NCBI RefSeq assembly: GCF_000018325.1
Contig: NC_009922.1
Location: forward strand, 2,790,001 to 2,854,000
Length of the DNA stretch: 64,000 bases
DNA from: Alkaliphilus oremlandii OhILAs
Lineage (GTDB): Bacteria; Bacillota; Clostridia; Peptostreptococcales; Natronincolaceae
Direction of reading: 5' to 3'
The notes under the pieces are model-generated. The model was not told the origin of the DNA. It was given only the letters and a program-made list of their open reading frames with translations, and did no database searches. Both the position numbers and the translations under genes were made by a program. This document shows, piece by piece, positions 8,586-17,325 of the stretch; position 1 is the stretch's first letter; each line of letters starts with the position of its first letter.

Positions 8586-9395
8586 CTAAATATTTAATAT
8601 TCTTCTGGCCTCATCTGGAGTAGCAACTTCTCTACCCAGCTCTTTTGCTATTCTTACAACTCTTTCAACGAGCTCCGCATTAGACTGAGCCAACTGTCCC
8701 TTTCCGTAATAAACATTGTCCTCGAAGCCAACTCTAACGTGGCCTCCTAGTATAATGCCCATTGTAGCCAAAGGCAATTCATGCCGACCAATACCGGCTA
8801 CCGTCCAGGTTGATCCTTCCGGTATATTTCTTACCATGTACAGCAGGTCTTCCGGTGTTGCTGGACAAGCTCCTGGGACACCCAGTACAAAGTCAAAATG
8901 TAAAGGTGTTTCTACCAAGCCTTGCTTCACCAGCTTCTTGGCGTTTTCGATCATTCCTCTTTCAAAAACTTCAATCTCTGGTTTTACACCCATCTCTTTC
9001 ATCTTTGTAGCAAACTTTTCTATATATTCTTCTGTATTCATAAAAACATCCGGTCCAAAGTTACATGTACCTGCACTTAATGTGGCCATCTCTGGCTTTA
9101 GGTCCACAGGCTGTAATCTTTCCTCAGGTCCATGCCAAACTGCACCACCGGTAGATGGTTGGAAGATAATATTGCACTTCGCCTCTATTTTTTCCTTAAT
9201 CTCTTTATATACATCGTAGGATTGGGTTGGGTTTCCTTCTGCATCTCGAGCGTGTACATGCACAATGGATGCACCAGCTAAATAACATTGGTAAGCTGCC
9301 TCTGCAATTTCATCCGGTGTTAAGGGTAGATTCGGTTGGTTCTCTCTCGTTACTTCCGCACCAGTCAATGCAGCGGTTATGATTAATTTGTCCAT
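8586..9395 (-). CDS. kce: 3-keto-5-aminohexanoate cleavage enzyme
   Basis: Zinc enzyme of the BKACE family. In lysine fermentation Kce converts 3-keto-5-aminohexanoate plus acetyl-CoA to 3-aminobutyryl-CoA and acetoacetate. The zinc ligands appear in HVHARD at H46 and H48. Its 269 residues form a TIM-barrel and match the family length. AAGGAGG stands 8 bases before the ATG at 9395. The neighbouring kal gene encodes the next step, which strongly supports Kce rather than another BKACE activity. Other pathway genes (kamA, kamDE, kdd) are not in this window. Confidence 0.92.
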   Translation of the reverse strand: MDKLIITAALTGAEVTRENQPNLPLTPDEIAEAAYQCYLAGASIVHVHARDAEGNPTQSYDVYKEIKEKIEAKCNIIFQPSTGGAVWHGPEERLQPVDLKPEMATLSAGTCNFGPDVFMNTEEYIEKFATKMKEMGVKPEIEVFERGMIENAKKLVKQGLVETPLHFDFVLGVPGACPATPEDLLYMVRNIPEGSTWTVAGIGRHELPLATMGIILGGHVRVGFEDNVYYGKGQLAQSNAELVERVVRIAKELGREVATPDEARRILNI

Positions 9396-9422
9396 AGTAA
9401 GGCCTCCTTGTTCTTATCCCCG

Positions 9423-9803
9423 TTATTTTCTTTGTTTATCCTTTGGTACAACGCAGGTTCCTTCTGCTCTGCAAACAACTACAGGCTCTTCTAATACATC
9501 GCATGCAGAATCGCTGATATCGGGTCTTGGAATGATTACCTTTCGAGCTTCAAACACCATTTTTCTTGATGAATTTCCAACATTGGTAATTTCACCAACT
9601 GCTTCTATGTAGTCTCCAGCGTATACCGGCGCTTTGAACTCCACTTTATCGTAAGCTACAAAAAGCCCTTCATCTCCGTCGTTTCTAATCAAAAGCTCTG
9701 TTGCTACGTCTCCAAAAAGTTGAAGCATTCTTGCGCCATCCACTAAATTTCCACCGTAATGAGCGTCTGCAGTGCTCATTCTCAATCTGATCATTGATTT
9801 CAT
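9423..9803 (-). CDS. kal: 3-aminobutyryl-CoA ammonia lyase
   Basis: Hotdog-fold enzyme that removes ammonia from 3-aminobutyryl-CoA to give crotonyl-CoA, the step after Kce in lysine fermentation. It has 126 residues, the normal size, with the hotdog helix region GGNLVDGARMLQLFGDVATELL near residue 17 described in part here (GGNLVDGARML). GGAGGAG precedes the ATG at 9803. It is the first gene of a kal-kce-fsa operon, with a 27-base gap to kce. No other small hotdog thioesterase assignment fits the neighbourhood as well. Confidence 0.9.
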   Translation of the reverse strand: MKSMIRLRMSTADAHYGGNLVDGARMLQLFGDVATELLIRNDGDEGLFVAYDKVEFKAPVYAGDYIEAVGEITNVGNSSRKMVFEARKVIIPRPDISDSACDVLEEPVVVCRAEGTCVVPKDKQRK

Positions 9804-10252
9804 TTTCTCTCCTCCTAAAATATTATTTTAAATTAAAGTTTTAAATACTTGTTGTTTAATGTTGTAAATAAATAGGAATATGGGTAAAAATAATGTTTCA
9901 TCCTTAGATTTCCTCATTGTTTTTACCTTGTTTATTATATTCTTTATATCTAAATAAAATCCTCTTTATCGCCTTGTATAAATTAAATTTATTACAAAAA
10001 CGTATCCATTTTTTCACGCTCTAAAATTACAATACATTTTTTTGTAAATGCTCTAAACTTTTTTTATAAATAAACAATATCCTCTTGCATATTAATAAAA
10101 TACATTCTATAATAGATTACAAGTTATTATTCTAAATCTTTTGAATATTTGAAAGTATCAAAAAATAAATGCCCTATGGGGAGGTGGTAGGCTATCAGAA
10201 GGTAAGGGCTGTACTTTTCCTAAAAATTATTTTAAATTAAGGGGGAGAATTC
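9804..10252. other. Divergent intergenic region between kal and the first NSS transporter
   Basis: About 450 AT-rich bases hold the promoters for both directions. A clear rightward promoter is at 10085-10113. For kal, a leftward TATAAT is present but I see no convincing -35. The rightward leader contains a GCCCT...AGGGC pairing at 10171-10209 around a G-rich stretch; I do not recognise it as a known riboswitch. Confidence 0.5.
10085..10113 (+). promoter_or_regulatory. Promoter of first NSS transporter
   Basis: TTGCAT (10085-10090), 17-base spacer, TATAAT (10108-10113). The leader is about 130 bases. Confidence 0.7.
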
Positions 10253-11617
10253 ATGGTTGATTTAAATGAAAATAAGCAAAGGGATCAGTGGGGTTCCAAA
10301 TTAGGCTTTATCATGGCCGCAGCAGGTTCAGCAGTAGGATTAGGTAATCTTTGGAAATTTCCTTATTTAGCAGGATCCAACGGTGGTGGTGCATTCGTAT
10401 TTGTATATTTAGTTCTTATTCTATTGGTAGGCTTTACAATGATGTTGGCCGAAATCGTTATCGGTAGAAATACTCAATTGAGCTCTGTAGGTGCTTATAA
10501 AAAGCTCAATGCCAAATGGGGATGGCTCGGTGGCTTAGGGGTTTTAGCTGGATTTTTGATCCTTTCCTTCTATAGTGTTGTTGGTGGATGGACTATTAGT
10601 TATATTGTAAAAGCAATTACTGGTGCTTTCAATACTGCAGATCTGGATTTACTTGGCGGTATGTTTGGTGGACTTATTGCAGGGACTTTAGAGCCTCTTG
10701 TATATCACGGAATTTTCATGATTATAACTTTATTAATTGTTGTTGGCGGCGTAAGCGGCGGTATTGAAAAGTCTACTAAAATTATGATGCCTGCTTTATT
10801 CGTTATGATGATTATGGTGATGATTCGTTCGCTTACATTACCAGGGGCTATGGAAGGTGTTAAATTCTTCCTAGTACCAGATTTCTCTAAGCTAACACCC
10901 AGCGTTTTATTGGCAGCTCTCGGTCAAGTGTTCTTCTCATTGAGTCTTGGAATGGGATGTATGATCACCTATGGTAGTTATTTGGGCAAGGATGAAGATA
11001 TTGTTCAAAGTTCTATGATTATACCAGCACTGGATACTTGTATTGCTTTACTTGCAGGATTCACAATCCTTCCAGCCGTATTTGCTTTTGGATTCGATCC
11101 ATCTGCTGGACCTGGACTGTTATTCGTTACACTTCCTGCGGTATTCTCAAAAATGCCATTGGGTACATTATTTGCAGTTGTATTCTTTGTTCTCGTATTA
11201 TTTGCTGCCTTAACATCCTCTATCTCTCTACTAGAAGTAACGGTTTCCTACATGGTAGACGAGTTTAAATGGGATCGTAAAAAAGCAACCTATATTATGT
11301 CCGGCATCATTTTTATCGTTGGTGTTGCTGCTTCCTTAAGTATGGGGCCTTGGTCTCATATAGAGCTGATCGGTGGACGTAATATCTTCGATACCTTAGG
11401 ATTTATTGCAGAAAACATTCTGCTTCCTTTAGGCGGTATGCTCATGTGTATCTTCATTGGCTGGGTATGGGGACTTGAAAATGCCATCAAAGAAGCCTCC
11501 AATGAAGGAAAACTTGCTTTTAAACTAGCGCCTGTTTGGGGGTTCCTAGTAAAATATATCGCACCGCTGGCTGTTCTAATTGTATTCCTACAGTCTTCAG
11601 GTATATTGAAAATTTAA
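10253..11617 (+). CDS. Sodium:neurotransmitter symporter family (NSS) amino-acid transporter
   Basis: LeuT-fold sodium-driven symporter of 454 residues with about 11-12 membrane helices. The first helix carries the family signature GSAVGLGNLWKFPYLAGSNG, including the unwound sodium/substrate site. GGGGGAG lies 6 bases before the ATG at 10253. The next gene is a close paralogue. Prokaryotic NSS proteins import amino acids such as leucine, tyrosine or tryptophan. Supplying amino acids for the adjacent fermentation genes is a contextual inference and the substrate is unknown. Confidence 0.93.
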   Translation: MVDLNENKQRDQWGSKLGFIMAAAGSAVGLGNLWKFPYLAGSNGGGAFVFVYLVLILLVGFTMMLAEIVIGRNTQLSSVGAYKKLNAKWGWLGGLGVLAGFLILSFYSVVGGWTISYIVKAITGAFNTADLDLLGGMFGGLIAGTLEPLVYHGIFMIITLLIVVGGVSGGIEKSTKIMMPALFVMMIMVMIRSLTLPGAMEGVKFFLVPDFSKLTPSVLLAALGQVFFSLSLGMGCMITYGSYLGKDEDIVQSSMIIPALDTCIALLAGFTILPAVFAFGFDPSAGPGLLFVTLPAVFSKMPLGTLFAVVFFVLVLFAALTSSISLLEVTVSYMVDEFKWDRKKATYIMSGIIFIVGVAASLSMGPWSHIELIGGRNIFDTLGFIAENILLPLGGMLMCIFIGWVWGLENAIKEASNEGKLAFKLAPVWGFLVKYIAPLAVLIVFLQSSGILKI

Positions 11618-11632
11618 AATTACATTTTCCAT

Positions 11633-11663
11633 AAAAATAGCATCGGAATCGATGCTATTTTTT
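11633..11663 (+). terminator. Terminator of first NSS gene
   Basis: Twelve-base stem AAAATAGCATCG with a GAAT loop, continuing into TTTTTT, 16 bases after the stop. Confidence 0.9.
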
Positions 11664-12037
11664 AGTTATTCCAAAATAGACAATTATATTTTTGAATATT
11701 CATACTATTAATATTTGCAATTGTTTAAATTGTTAAAAAAGTAACACTTGCTTTTTCGCACTTCTCTATATATACTTTTGATGTAACAGAGCTCCACTCG
11801 AGTCGAAATTGCATTTATACTCTAAATTGTCTGTATATTCTCTTATTTGTATAAAATTTTTAATTGTCCTTAAAATTTTAGATTCAATAATTATCCTATA
11901 AGCTTATTAACTTTTATTCAGCTTATAAGGGTTAATTATATAAATTAAAAACTAAGTAACAAGGAGAGAAGTAAAGAACTGTTGGTTAGTTTTTAATAAG
12001 GTATTATTTTTAAAATTTTTATTAGGAGGTTTAAATT
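11664..12037 (+). promoter_or_regulatory. Promoter and long structured leader of second NSS gene
   Basis: TTGCTT (11748-11753), 17-base spacer and TATACT (11771-11776) predict a leader of about 255 bases. Within it, ATAAGCT...AGCTTAT can pair around 11900-11930. A perfect 12-base inverted repeat ATTAAAAACTAA (11944-11955) / TTAGTTTTTAAT (11986-11997) encloses an AAGGAGAG sequence. No known riboswitch is recognised. Confidence 0.55.
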
Positions 12038-13405
12038 ATGACAGATTTAAATCAAAAGAAAGAAAGAGATCAGTGGGGTTCCAAGCTCGGATTTATCTTC
12101 GCTGCTGCAGGATCTGCGGTTGGTCTAGGTAACCTTTGGAAGTTCCCTTATTTAGCTGGTCAAAACGGCGGTGGGGTATTCGTTGTTATTTATCTTGGAC
12201 TTGTATTATTAATCGGTTTTACTTTAATGATGGCAGAGCTTGTTCTTGGTAGAAACACACAGTTAAGTCCAGTCGGTGCTTTTAGAAAAATTAAGCAAAA
12301 ATGGGCTTGGGTTGGTGGTATCGGTGTATTAGCATCTTTCTTAATCGTAACCTATTACAGTGTTATCGGTGGATGGATTATCAAGTACATCGTTTCAGCA
12401 CTTACAGGTGCATTCAATACAACAGACCTTGGTACTCTTGAAAGTGTATTTGTAAACTTTATCGGTGCTCCAGTAGAGCCCCTTATCTACCATGGTATCT
12501 TCATGTTAATTACATTAGGTATCGTTATGGGTGGTATCAGTGGTGGTATCGAAAAAGCTTCTAAGATTCTAATGCCAGGTTTATTTATCATGATGGTCGT
12601 ATTAATGGTAAGATCTATCACACTTCCAGGAGCTATGGCTGGTGTTGAATACCTATTAAAACCAGACTTCTCAAAATTAAACATGGGCGTAGTTGTAAGT
12701 GCTTTAGGGCAAGTATTCTTCTCCCTAAGTCTTGGTATGGGTGTTATGGTTACTTACGGTAGCTACCTGCCTAAAGATGAGAACCTTGTAGAATCTTCAC
12801 TGATTATTCCTGCATTGGATACAATCATCGCTTTACTTGCAGGTTTAACAATTTTACCAGCAGTATTCGCTTTAGGATTTGATCCATCTGGTGGACCTGG
12901 ACTTCTTTTCATCACACTACCAGGGGTATTTGCTAAGATGCCGTTCGGAAGCTTCTTCGCAGTATTATTCTTCGTGTTAGTTTTATTTGCTGCTGTTACT
13001 TCTTCTATTTCTCTATTAGAGGCTGCAGTATCTCTAACAGTTGACCAGTTTAAATGGGAGCGTAAAAAAGCAACAATTGGATTAGGTATTCTTGCATTCC
13101 TTATCGGTGTACCTTCTTCATTAGCAAATGGACCAGTTTTAGGAAATATGACTTTCATTGCTGGTACAAACTTCTTTGATTCAATGGGTATCATTACAGA
13201 TAACCTTCTTTTACCTTTAGCTGCACTAACACTTTCAATCTTTGTTGGTTGGGTATGGGGTACAGATAAAGCTGTAGCAGAAGCTACAAATGGTGGAAAG
13301 GTTAAATTTGCTCTTGCAAAGACTTGGTCTATCGCTATTAAATATGTAGCACCAATTGCGATTGGATACATTTTAATCTCTGGTCTTATCCCACTATTTA
13401 AATAG
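12038..13405 (+). CDS. Sodium:neurotransmitter symporter family (NSS) amino-acid transporter, second copy
   Basis: Paralogue of the gene at 10253, 455 residues, with the same first-helix signature (GSAVGLGNLWKFPYLAGQNG) and about 11-12 membrane helices. TTAGGAGG stands 8 bases before the ATG. The codon choice looks more biased than in the first copy, suggesting higher expression; the bias also leaves a long antisense frame at 12763-13371 that I regard as a shadow. It has its own promoter, long leader and terminator, so the two copies can be regulated separately. The substrate is unknown. Confidence 0.93.
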   Translation: MTDLNQKKERDQWGSKLGFIFAAAGSAVGLGNLWKFPYLAGQNGGGVFVVIYLGLVLLIGFTLMMAELVLGRNTQLSPVGAFRKIKQKWAWVGGIGVLASFLIVTYYSVIGGWIIKYIVSALTGAFNTTDLGTLESVFVNFIGAPVEPLIYHGIFMLITLGIVMGGISGGIEKASKILMPGLFIMMVVLMVRSITLPGAMAGVEYLLKPDFSKLNMGVVVSALGQVFFSLSLGMGVMVTYGSYLPKDENLVESSLIIPALDTIIALLAGLTILPAVFALGFDPSGGPGLLFITLPGVFAKMPFGSFFAVLFFVLVLFAAVTSSISLLEAAVSLTVDQFKWERKKATIGLGILAFLIGVPSSLANGPVLGNMTFIAGTNFFDSMGIITDNLLLPLAALTLSIFVGWVWGTDKAVAEATNGGKVKFALAKTWSIAIKYVAPIAIGYILISGLIPLFK

Positions 13406-13411
13406 TATTTT

Positions 13412-13445
13412 AAAACCTCTAGGAAAATTTCCTAGAGGTTTTTTT
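13412..13445 (+). terminator. Terminator of second NSS gene
   Basis: Stem AAACCTCTAGG...CCTAGAGGTTT followed by TTTTT, a few bases after the stop. Confidence 0.9.
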
Positions 13446-13533
13446 ATGAACGAATGCCAATTTCATCGACTGGAAGGAGAATGAAATTGTGCAATGAGAC
13501 TGCGAAATAACCCAATTTATGTACTCACTCCAC

Positions 13534-13566
13534 AAAAAACATCCTAATAATTTTAGGATGTTTTTT
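13534..13566 (-). terminator. Terminator of the 13588-15441 SLH gene
   Basis: Symmetric stem AAAAAACATCCTA...TAGGATGTTTTTT. It can work in both directions and lies 20 bases past the leftward gene's stop. Confidence 0.85.
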
Positions 13567-13587
13567 ATATGGAATGTATACGATTTA

Positions 13588-15441
13588 TTATTTTCTACGA
13601 ATTACAATAAACACTCTTTTTGCCAATATATAATATCCATTATCTTCCGCATAAACTACGATTTCATCGTCTTCATTGATGTCTCTGAATCTGATTAATT
13701 TTCCATTTTCATCATTATATATTGTATCTCTATCGACTTCTATCACGACTTCATTGCCTGCTTTTATTTCCAGGTTTATTGTATCTGCTCTTGTATCTAG
13801 ATCTTTAACTCTTCCTTGGTAGCTCATCCCTTGAATCTTACGATAGCTTTCCATCCATACTACCTCGTTATTTTCCATCTCCAGCTCTACTTCATAACCG
13901 ATTCTAAGATCATATATGGTTGCTTTTTGCTCCTCTATTTTTATAGTGGTATTCGGCGTTATCTCAAATTTCTCAGTACCGCCATCGTATTTTTCAATGG
14001 TGATCTCTGTCTTTTGTCCAAGGATAATGCTTTTAATATATCCTTTTTCCGTCCTTTGTACACTATAGGCATTTATATATTTTACTTCATCATACTCTAG
14101 ACCGATTTCTACTTCGTCTCCAACTTTGATCTCGTCAAATTCAACAGTCTTCTTATCCCTCTTTAAAGTTGCCTTGGAGTTCACCGTATACGTTTCTTTT
14201 GCATTGTCTTTCAGTGCAATGGTTATGGTATACTTATCTTTAGAGCCACTCGTTGACTTAACGACACCTTCTATTACCTTTTCCTTTGACTCTGCATTCA
14301 GCTCTATTAATTCACCGTCCATATGTTTAATAGAAACCGTATCTCCCGTCTTTAAATCGCTTATCTTAGCAGCTTTATCATTCAAGTAGATCTTGCTTTT
14401 GCTCGTAAATAGTAGAATTTTTATGTTCTCCTCACTATCTGATATGTATACAGATGGCTTTGCACCATCTAAATAATAATAGAAATAGCCTTCCAGTATA
14501 TCTTCAACAGTTGAAGCTTTAATATCTGTTATGATGTCATTCTCCACCGTAGCCGTCACTTGTTGTCCCACAGAAAGATCTGCAATGCTTACATTTTTGC
14601 CATCTAGAGTGATCTTTACCTTCTCTGAAATATCGTAAACCGTTTTGTTCTTACCCTCTGCAATGGATATAATATTTTTTGTTCCTAAAATAATATTATC
14701 GATATCACCAGATACGGTTTTCTTATGGATACTGGTTGGTGGTGGCGTTGTAGGAGGTGGGGTAGTTCCCGTTGAAGCTTTATCCAAAATTTCTGCAGAT
14801 AAGGAAATTAGCTTCGATACCTCTGCTCTCGTTATTAAATTATTTGGCAAAAATCTTCCCCCATTACTGGATTTATCTAAGATACTGTTTCTTAATAACA
14901 GATCAATATATGGACCTGCTTCTGTAGGTATGCTCATTTCATCCACATAAGGGATAACATAGATACTAGAAATTTTTTCGCCTGCGCCATATTGCAGTAC
15001 CCTACCGATGTAGGTTGCTACTTCATGTCTTTTTGCATGGGTCTGATTTGCTGTAGAAACCAATTCTGGTAACTCTTTTTCTAATATTATGTCATTGAAT
15101 AGAGCATAGGCTGTAGGCCCTTGACCCCACTCAGGAATATTGTTCTTTTGAAGCTTATCCTTGTATTGATTGATATAATATCCAGCATCCGTATCCTTAT
15201 AGCCCATGAGCTTTGCTATCATAACAATGCTTTCTAGCTTTGAAATATTTCCTTGCGGTCTAAAGGTAGCATCTGGATAGCCTGTTGTAATCTTTCTATC
15301 GTAAATATCTTCCACAAATTCCTTCGCCCAATGACCGCCAATGTCTGTGAACACCGTAGCATTTGCAAAAGCTACAGAGCTACTCATCACAATAGAAGCT
15401 GTAAGAATCGTCCCTATGATTTTATGTTTCATTCTTTTCAT
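13588..15441 (-). CDS. SLH-domain cell-surface protein
   Basis: Exported protein of 617 residues. A signal peptide (about residues 1-27, ending SSVAFANA) is followed by three S-layer homology domains at roughly 28-75, 85-150 and 165-220. SLH domains bind secondary cell-wall polymer. A proline/threonine linker (TPPPTTPPPT) near residue 230 leads to a long beta-rich region built of short repeats, each alternating an 'I..G' strand with '(K/V)GD.V.(I/V)' strands, resembling surface OB-like repeats. It is monocistronic, with a terminator at 13534. The start at 15441 follows AAGGAGG. The precise function is unknown. Confidence 0.85.
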   Translation of the reverse strand: MKRMKHKIIGTILTASIVMSSSVAFANATVFTDIGGHWAKEFVEDIYDRKITTGYPDATFRPQGNISKLESIVMIAKLMGYKDTDAGYYINQYKDKLQKNNIPEWGQGPTAYALFNDIILEKELPELVSTANQTHAKRHEVATYIGRVLQYGAGEKISSIYVIPYVDEMSIPTEAGPYIDLLLRNSILDKSSNGGRFLPNNLITRAEVSKLISLSAEILDKASTGTTPPPTTPPPTSIHKKTVSGDIDNIILGTKNIISIAEGKNKTVYDISEKVKITLDGKNVSIADLSVGQQVTATVENDIITDIKASTVEDILEGYFYYYLDGAKPSVYISDSEENIKILLFTSKSKIYLNDKAAKISDLKTGDTVSIKHMDGELIELNAESKEKVIEGVVKSTSGSKDKYTITIALKDNAKETYTVNSKATLKRDKKTVEFDEIKVGDEVEIGLEYDEVKYINAYSVQRTEKGYIKSIILGQKTEITIEKYDGGTEKFEITPNTTIKIEEQKATIYDLRIGYEVELEMENNEVVWMESYRKIQGMSYQGRVKDLDTRADTINLEIKAGNEVVIEVDRDTIYNDENGKLIRFRDINEDDEIVVYAEDNGYYILAKRVFIVIRRK

Positions 15442-15771
15442 GTTTTACCTCCTTATGGTTCAAACTTTTTCACTTTTTAAAATAAATTTTGTGAATTAAC
15501 TTTTCGATGGCATTTCTTTATCCTTCTAATTAAAAATCATTATCTATACCTTATTCTACATGAAGGCTCATTTTCCTTTATATTTTTAATATTTTAATCC
15601 CTTTGCTATACTTTTCCACTTTCTGAGACAACTATATATCAATCATAGTCTATATCTTTCACTTCATTATAAAAATAGGACAATTCATTGACTTTATTAA
15701 AATGTATTAAATAGCATGGTAAAGGTTATTCCCATAGACGTCCTGAACTTAAACTTTAATTTAAACGTTAT
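15442..15771. other. AT-rich intergenic region
   Basis: About 330 bases upstream of the 617-residue SLH gene. It must hold that gene's promoter; a leftward TATAAT is visible near 15670 but without a good -35. I see no gene or recognisable RNA here. Confidence 0.4.
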
Positions 15772-15816
15772 AAAAAAGGGCCCTCCAAAATGCATACGAT
15801 ACACCTTGGAAAGCCC
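15772..15816 (-). terminator. Terminator of the four-gene surface operon
   Basis: Minus-strand stem GGGCTTTCCAA...TTGGAGGGCCC (imperfect) followed by TTTTTT, 16 bases past the last gene's stop. Confidence 0.8.
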
Positions 15817-15831
15817 TGAATTTCATCTGAT

Positions 15832-17313
15832 TTAATTAAATAGAATAATATTTTCTCTATAATCCTGCTGTAAGTCTCTTTCTAAAAATTCTAGGAATCT
15901 TACAAGAATCGCAGATGCTTCAGCGCGAGTTAAAACATCATTAGGATTCACCCTATTTAGCTGATCCCCCTGTACAAGCCCTATTTCTTTCGCCATATAA
16001 ATACTGTCCTTCGCCCATGAAGGTATTAGCCTATCATCTGAGAAAGAAGTGTAATATCCCGGGGTAGGTGCTTTGCTCTCAAATCCTAAAGCCCTAATAA
16101 TTACAGTAATTGCCTGTGCTCTTGTAAGAGAATCCTTCGGTGCAAATTTATTATTGGACACTCCTTGAATGATTCCCTTGGCAACGCCATTTTTAATATA
16201 ATCATAATTCGCATCCGTTGTTGCTACATCTGAGAATGGAGAAATCTCTGGAGTTTTATTTCTCGAGCTCCCTCTAGTTTTAGGCACTTCTGCCAAGCGA
16301 ATGGCACTAGCTCTCATTACTGCTCTTGTAAATTCTTCCCTGTTCATAGGAACATCCGGTACAAAGAATGTGGCTACTTCGTCAAATACATCTAGAGAAT
16401 ATAGCTTATTAATATGATTTTCTGCCCAGTGTCCACCTAAATCTCTAAACTTAGGTACGATTAACCTCTCTATCTTAGGGACATTTTCCTTAGATAAAGA
16501 AATTGTTCCACGATCTCTTCTATCTTTATTTCGTCTGCTATTCGTAGCATATGGTAGATCATAGTCATATTTAGAAACAATACTACTATTTGTCGTTTTT
16601 ACATAACCTCCATTAAAGCTAGAGAAATTCGCATCATTATCACTGTACACAAGTTTTTTAGTCATGCTGTCCGATACTTGGCTCCGAACGGTTCCCTGCC
16701 AACTACTATCCGTATCCTCATTCTCCATACTTGAATTAAATACGAGATCTATAATTTGAGTTTCTGTTGCACCCCAAAAATTTTCATATCCAACACTACC
16801 CCCAATTATATCTACAATAACCTGTCCTTCTGTTTTATTTATTGTATAAACCTTGCGTCCAGTAATATTTCCAGTATAGAAATCAGATGCAGGTCGATTG
16901 TCAATAACGTCAGATTTTGAAAATTGATAATCAATTAATTCGTATTTCACACCATCAATTTCTATGCTGTCTCTAGGCTTACCAGAAATATTTGTCTGAC
17001 CTATGGTCTGCCCCTTATCACTTCGCACATCGTATGTGGTAACATAGGATATCCTACGATCTAGCTTTCCATCTATCCCTTTATCTTCTGGAGTAAGCTT
17101 AAAAGTATAACTTATGGTGGAGGAGTCTGACTTCTCCTTTTCACTGACCGTCATCGTTCCTACAAATTTTACAGGTTCTCCTGAAATAAAAACGATTTCC
17201 TCGTACTGGTATTCATTGTTTACACCACCCGAAAACTCAGGAGGGGCTGCTATAACATTTATTGGTACAATTATAAAGCTTAGTATTAGTAGAAATAAAA
17301 TAGCCTTTTTCAA
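15832..17313 (-). CDS. SLH-anchored exported protein (last gene of surface operon)
   Basis: 493 residues. A signal peptide (about 1-23, ending VIAAPPEF) is followed by a beta-rich region of about 265 residues that I do not recognise. Three C-terminal SLH domains start near residues 291 (FRDLGGHWAENHINKLY), 355 and 425. It is the only SLH-containing member of the operon that begins at 29654. It follows the 555-residue protein with 12 bases between them and probably provides the wall anchor for the assembly. AGGAGGG precedes the ATG. Placing SLH domains at the C-terminus is common in wall-anchored enzymes and scaffolds. Confidence 0.85.
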   Translation of the reverse strand: MKKAILFLLILSFIIVPINVIAAPPEFSGGVNNEYQYEEIVFISGEPVKFVGTMTVSEKEKSDSSTISYTFKLTPEDKGIDGKLDRRISYVTTYDVRSDKGQTIGQTNISGKPRDSIEIDGVKYELIDYQFSKSDVIDNRPASDFYTGNITGRKVYTINKTEGQVIVDIIGGSVGYENFWGATETQIIDLVFNSSMENEDTDSSWQGTVRSQVSDSMTKKLVYSDNDANFSSFNGGYVKTTNSSIVSKYDYDLPYATNSRRNKDRRDRGTISLSKENVPKIERLIVPKFRDLGGHWAENHINKLYSLDVFDEVATFFVPDVPMNREEFTRAVMRASAIRLAEVPKTRGSSRNKTPEISPFSDVATTDANYDYIKNGVAKGIIQGVSNNKFAPKDSLTRAQAITVIIRALGFESKAPTPGYYTSFSDDRLIPSWAKDSIYMAKEIGLVQGDQLNRVNPNDVLTRAEASAILVRFLEFLERDLQQDYRENIILFN

Positions 17314-17325
17314 AATATCCCTCCT

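Noticed and set aside
8716..9219. A 167-codon frame opposite kce
   Set aside because: Antisense shadow of kce, which has zinc ligands, normal length and a ribosome site.
12763..13371. A 202-codon open frame on the minus strand inside the second NSS gene
   Set aside because: It is a shadow of the biased codon use of the real membrane protein: composition is not protein-like, there is no ribosome site, and it sits wholly within a clear gene.
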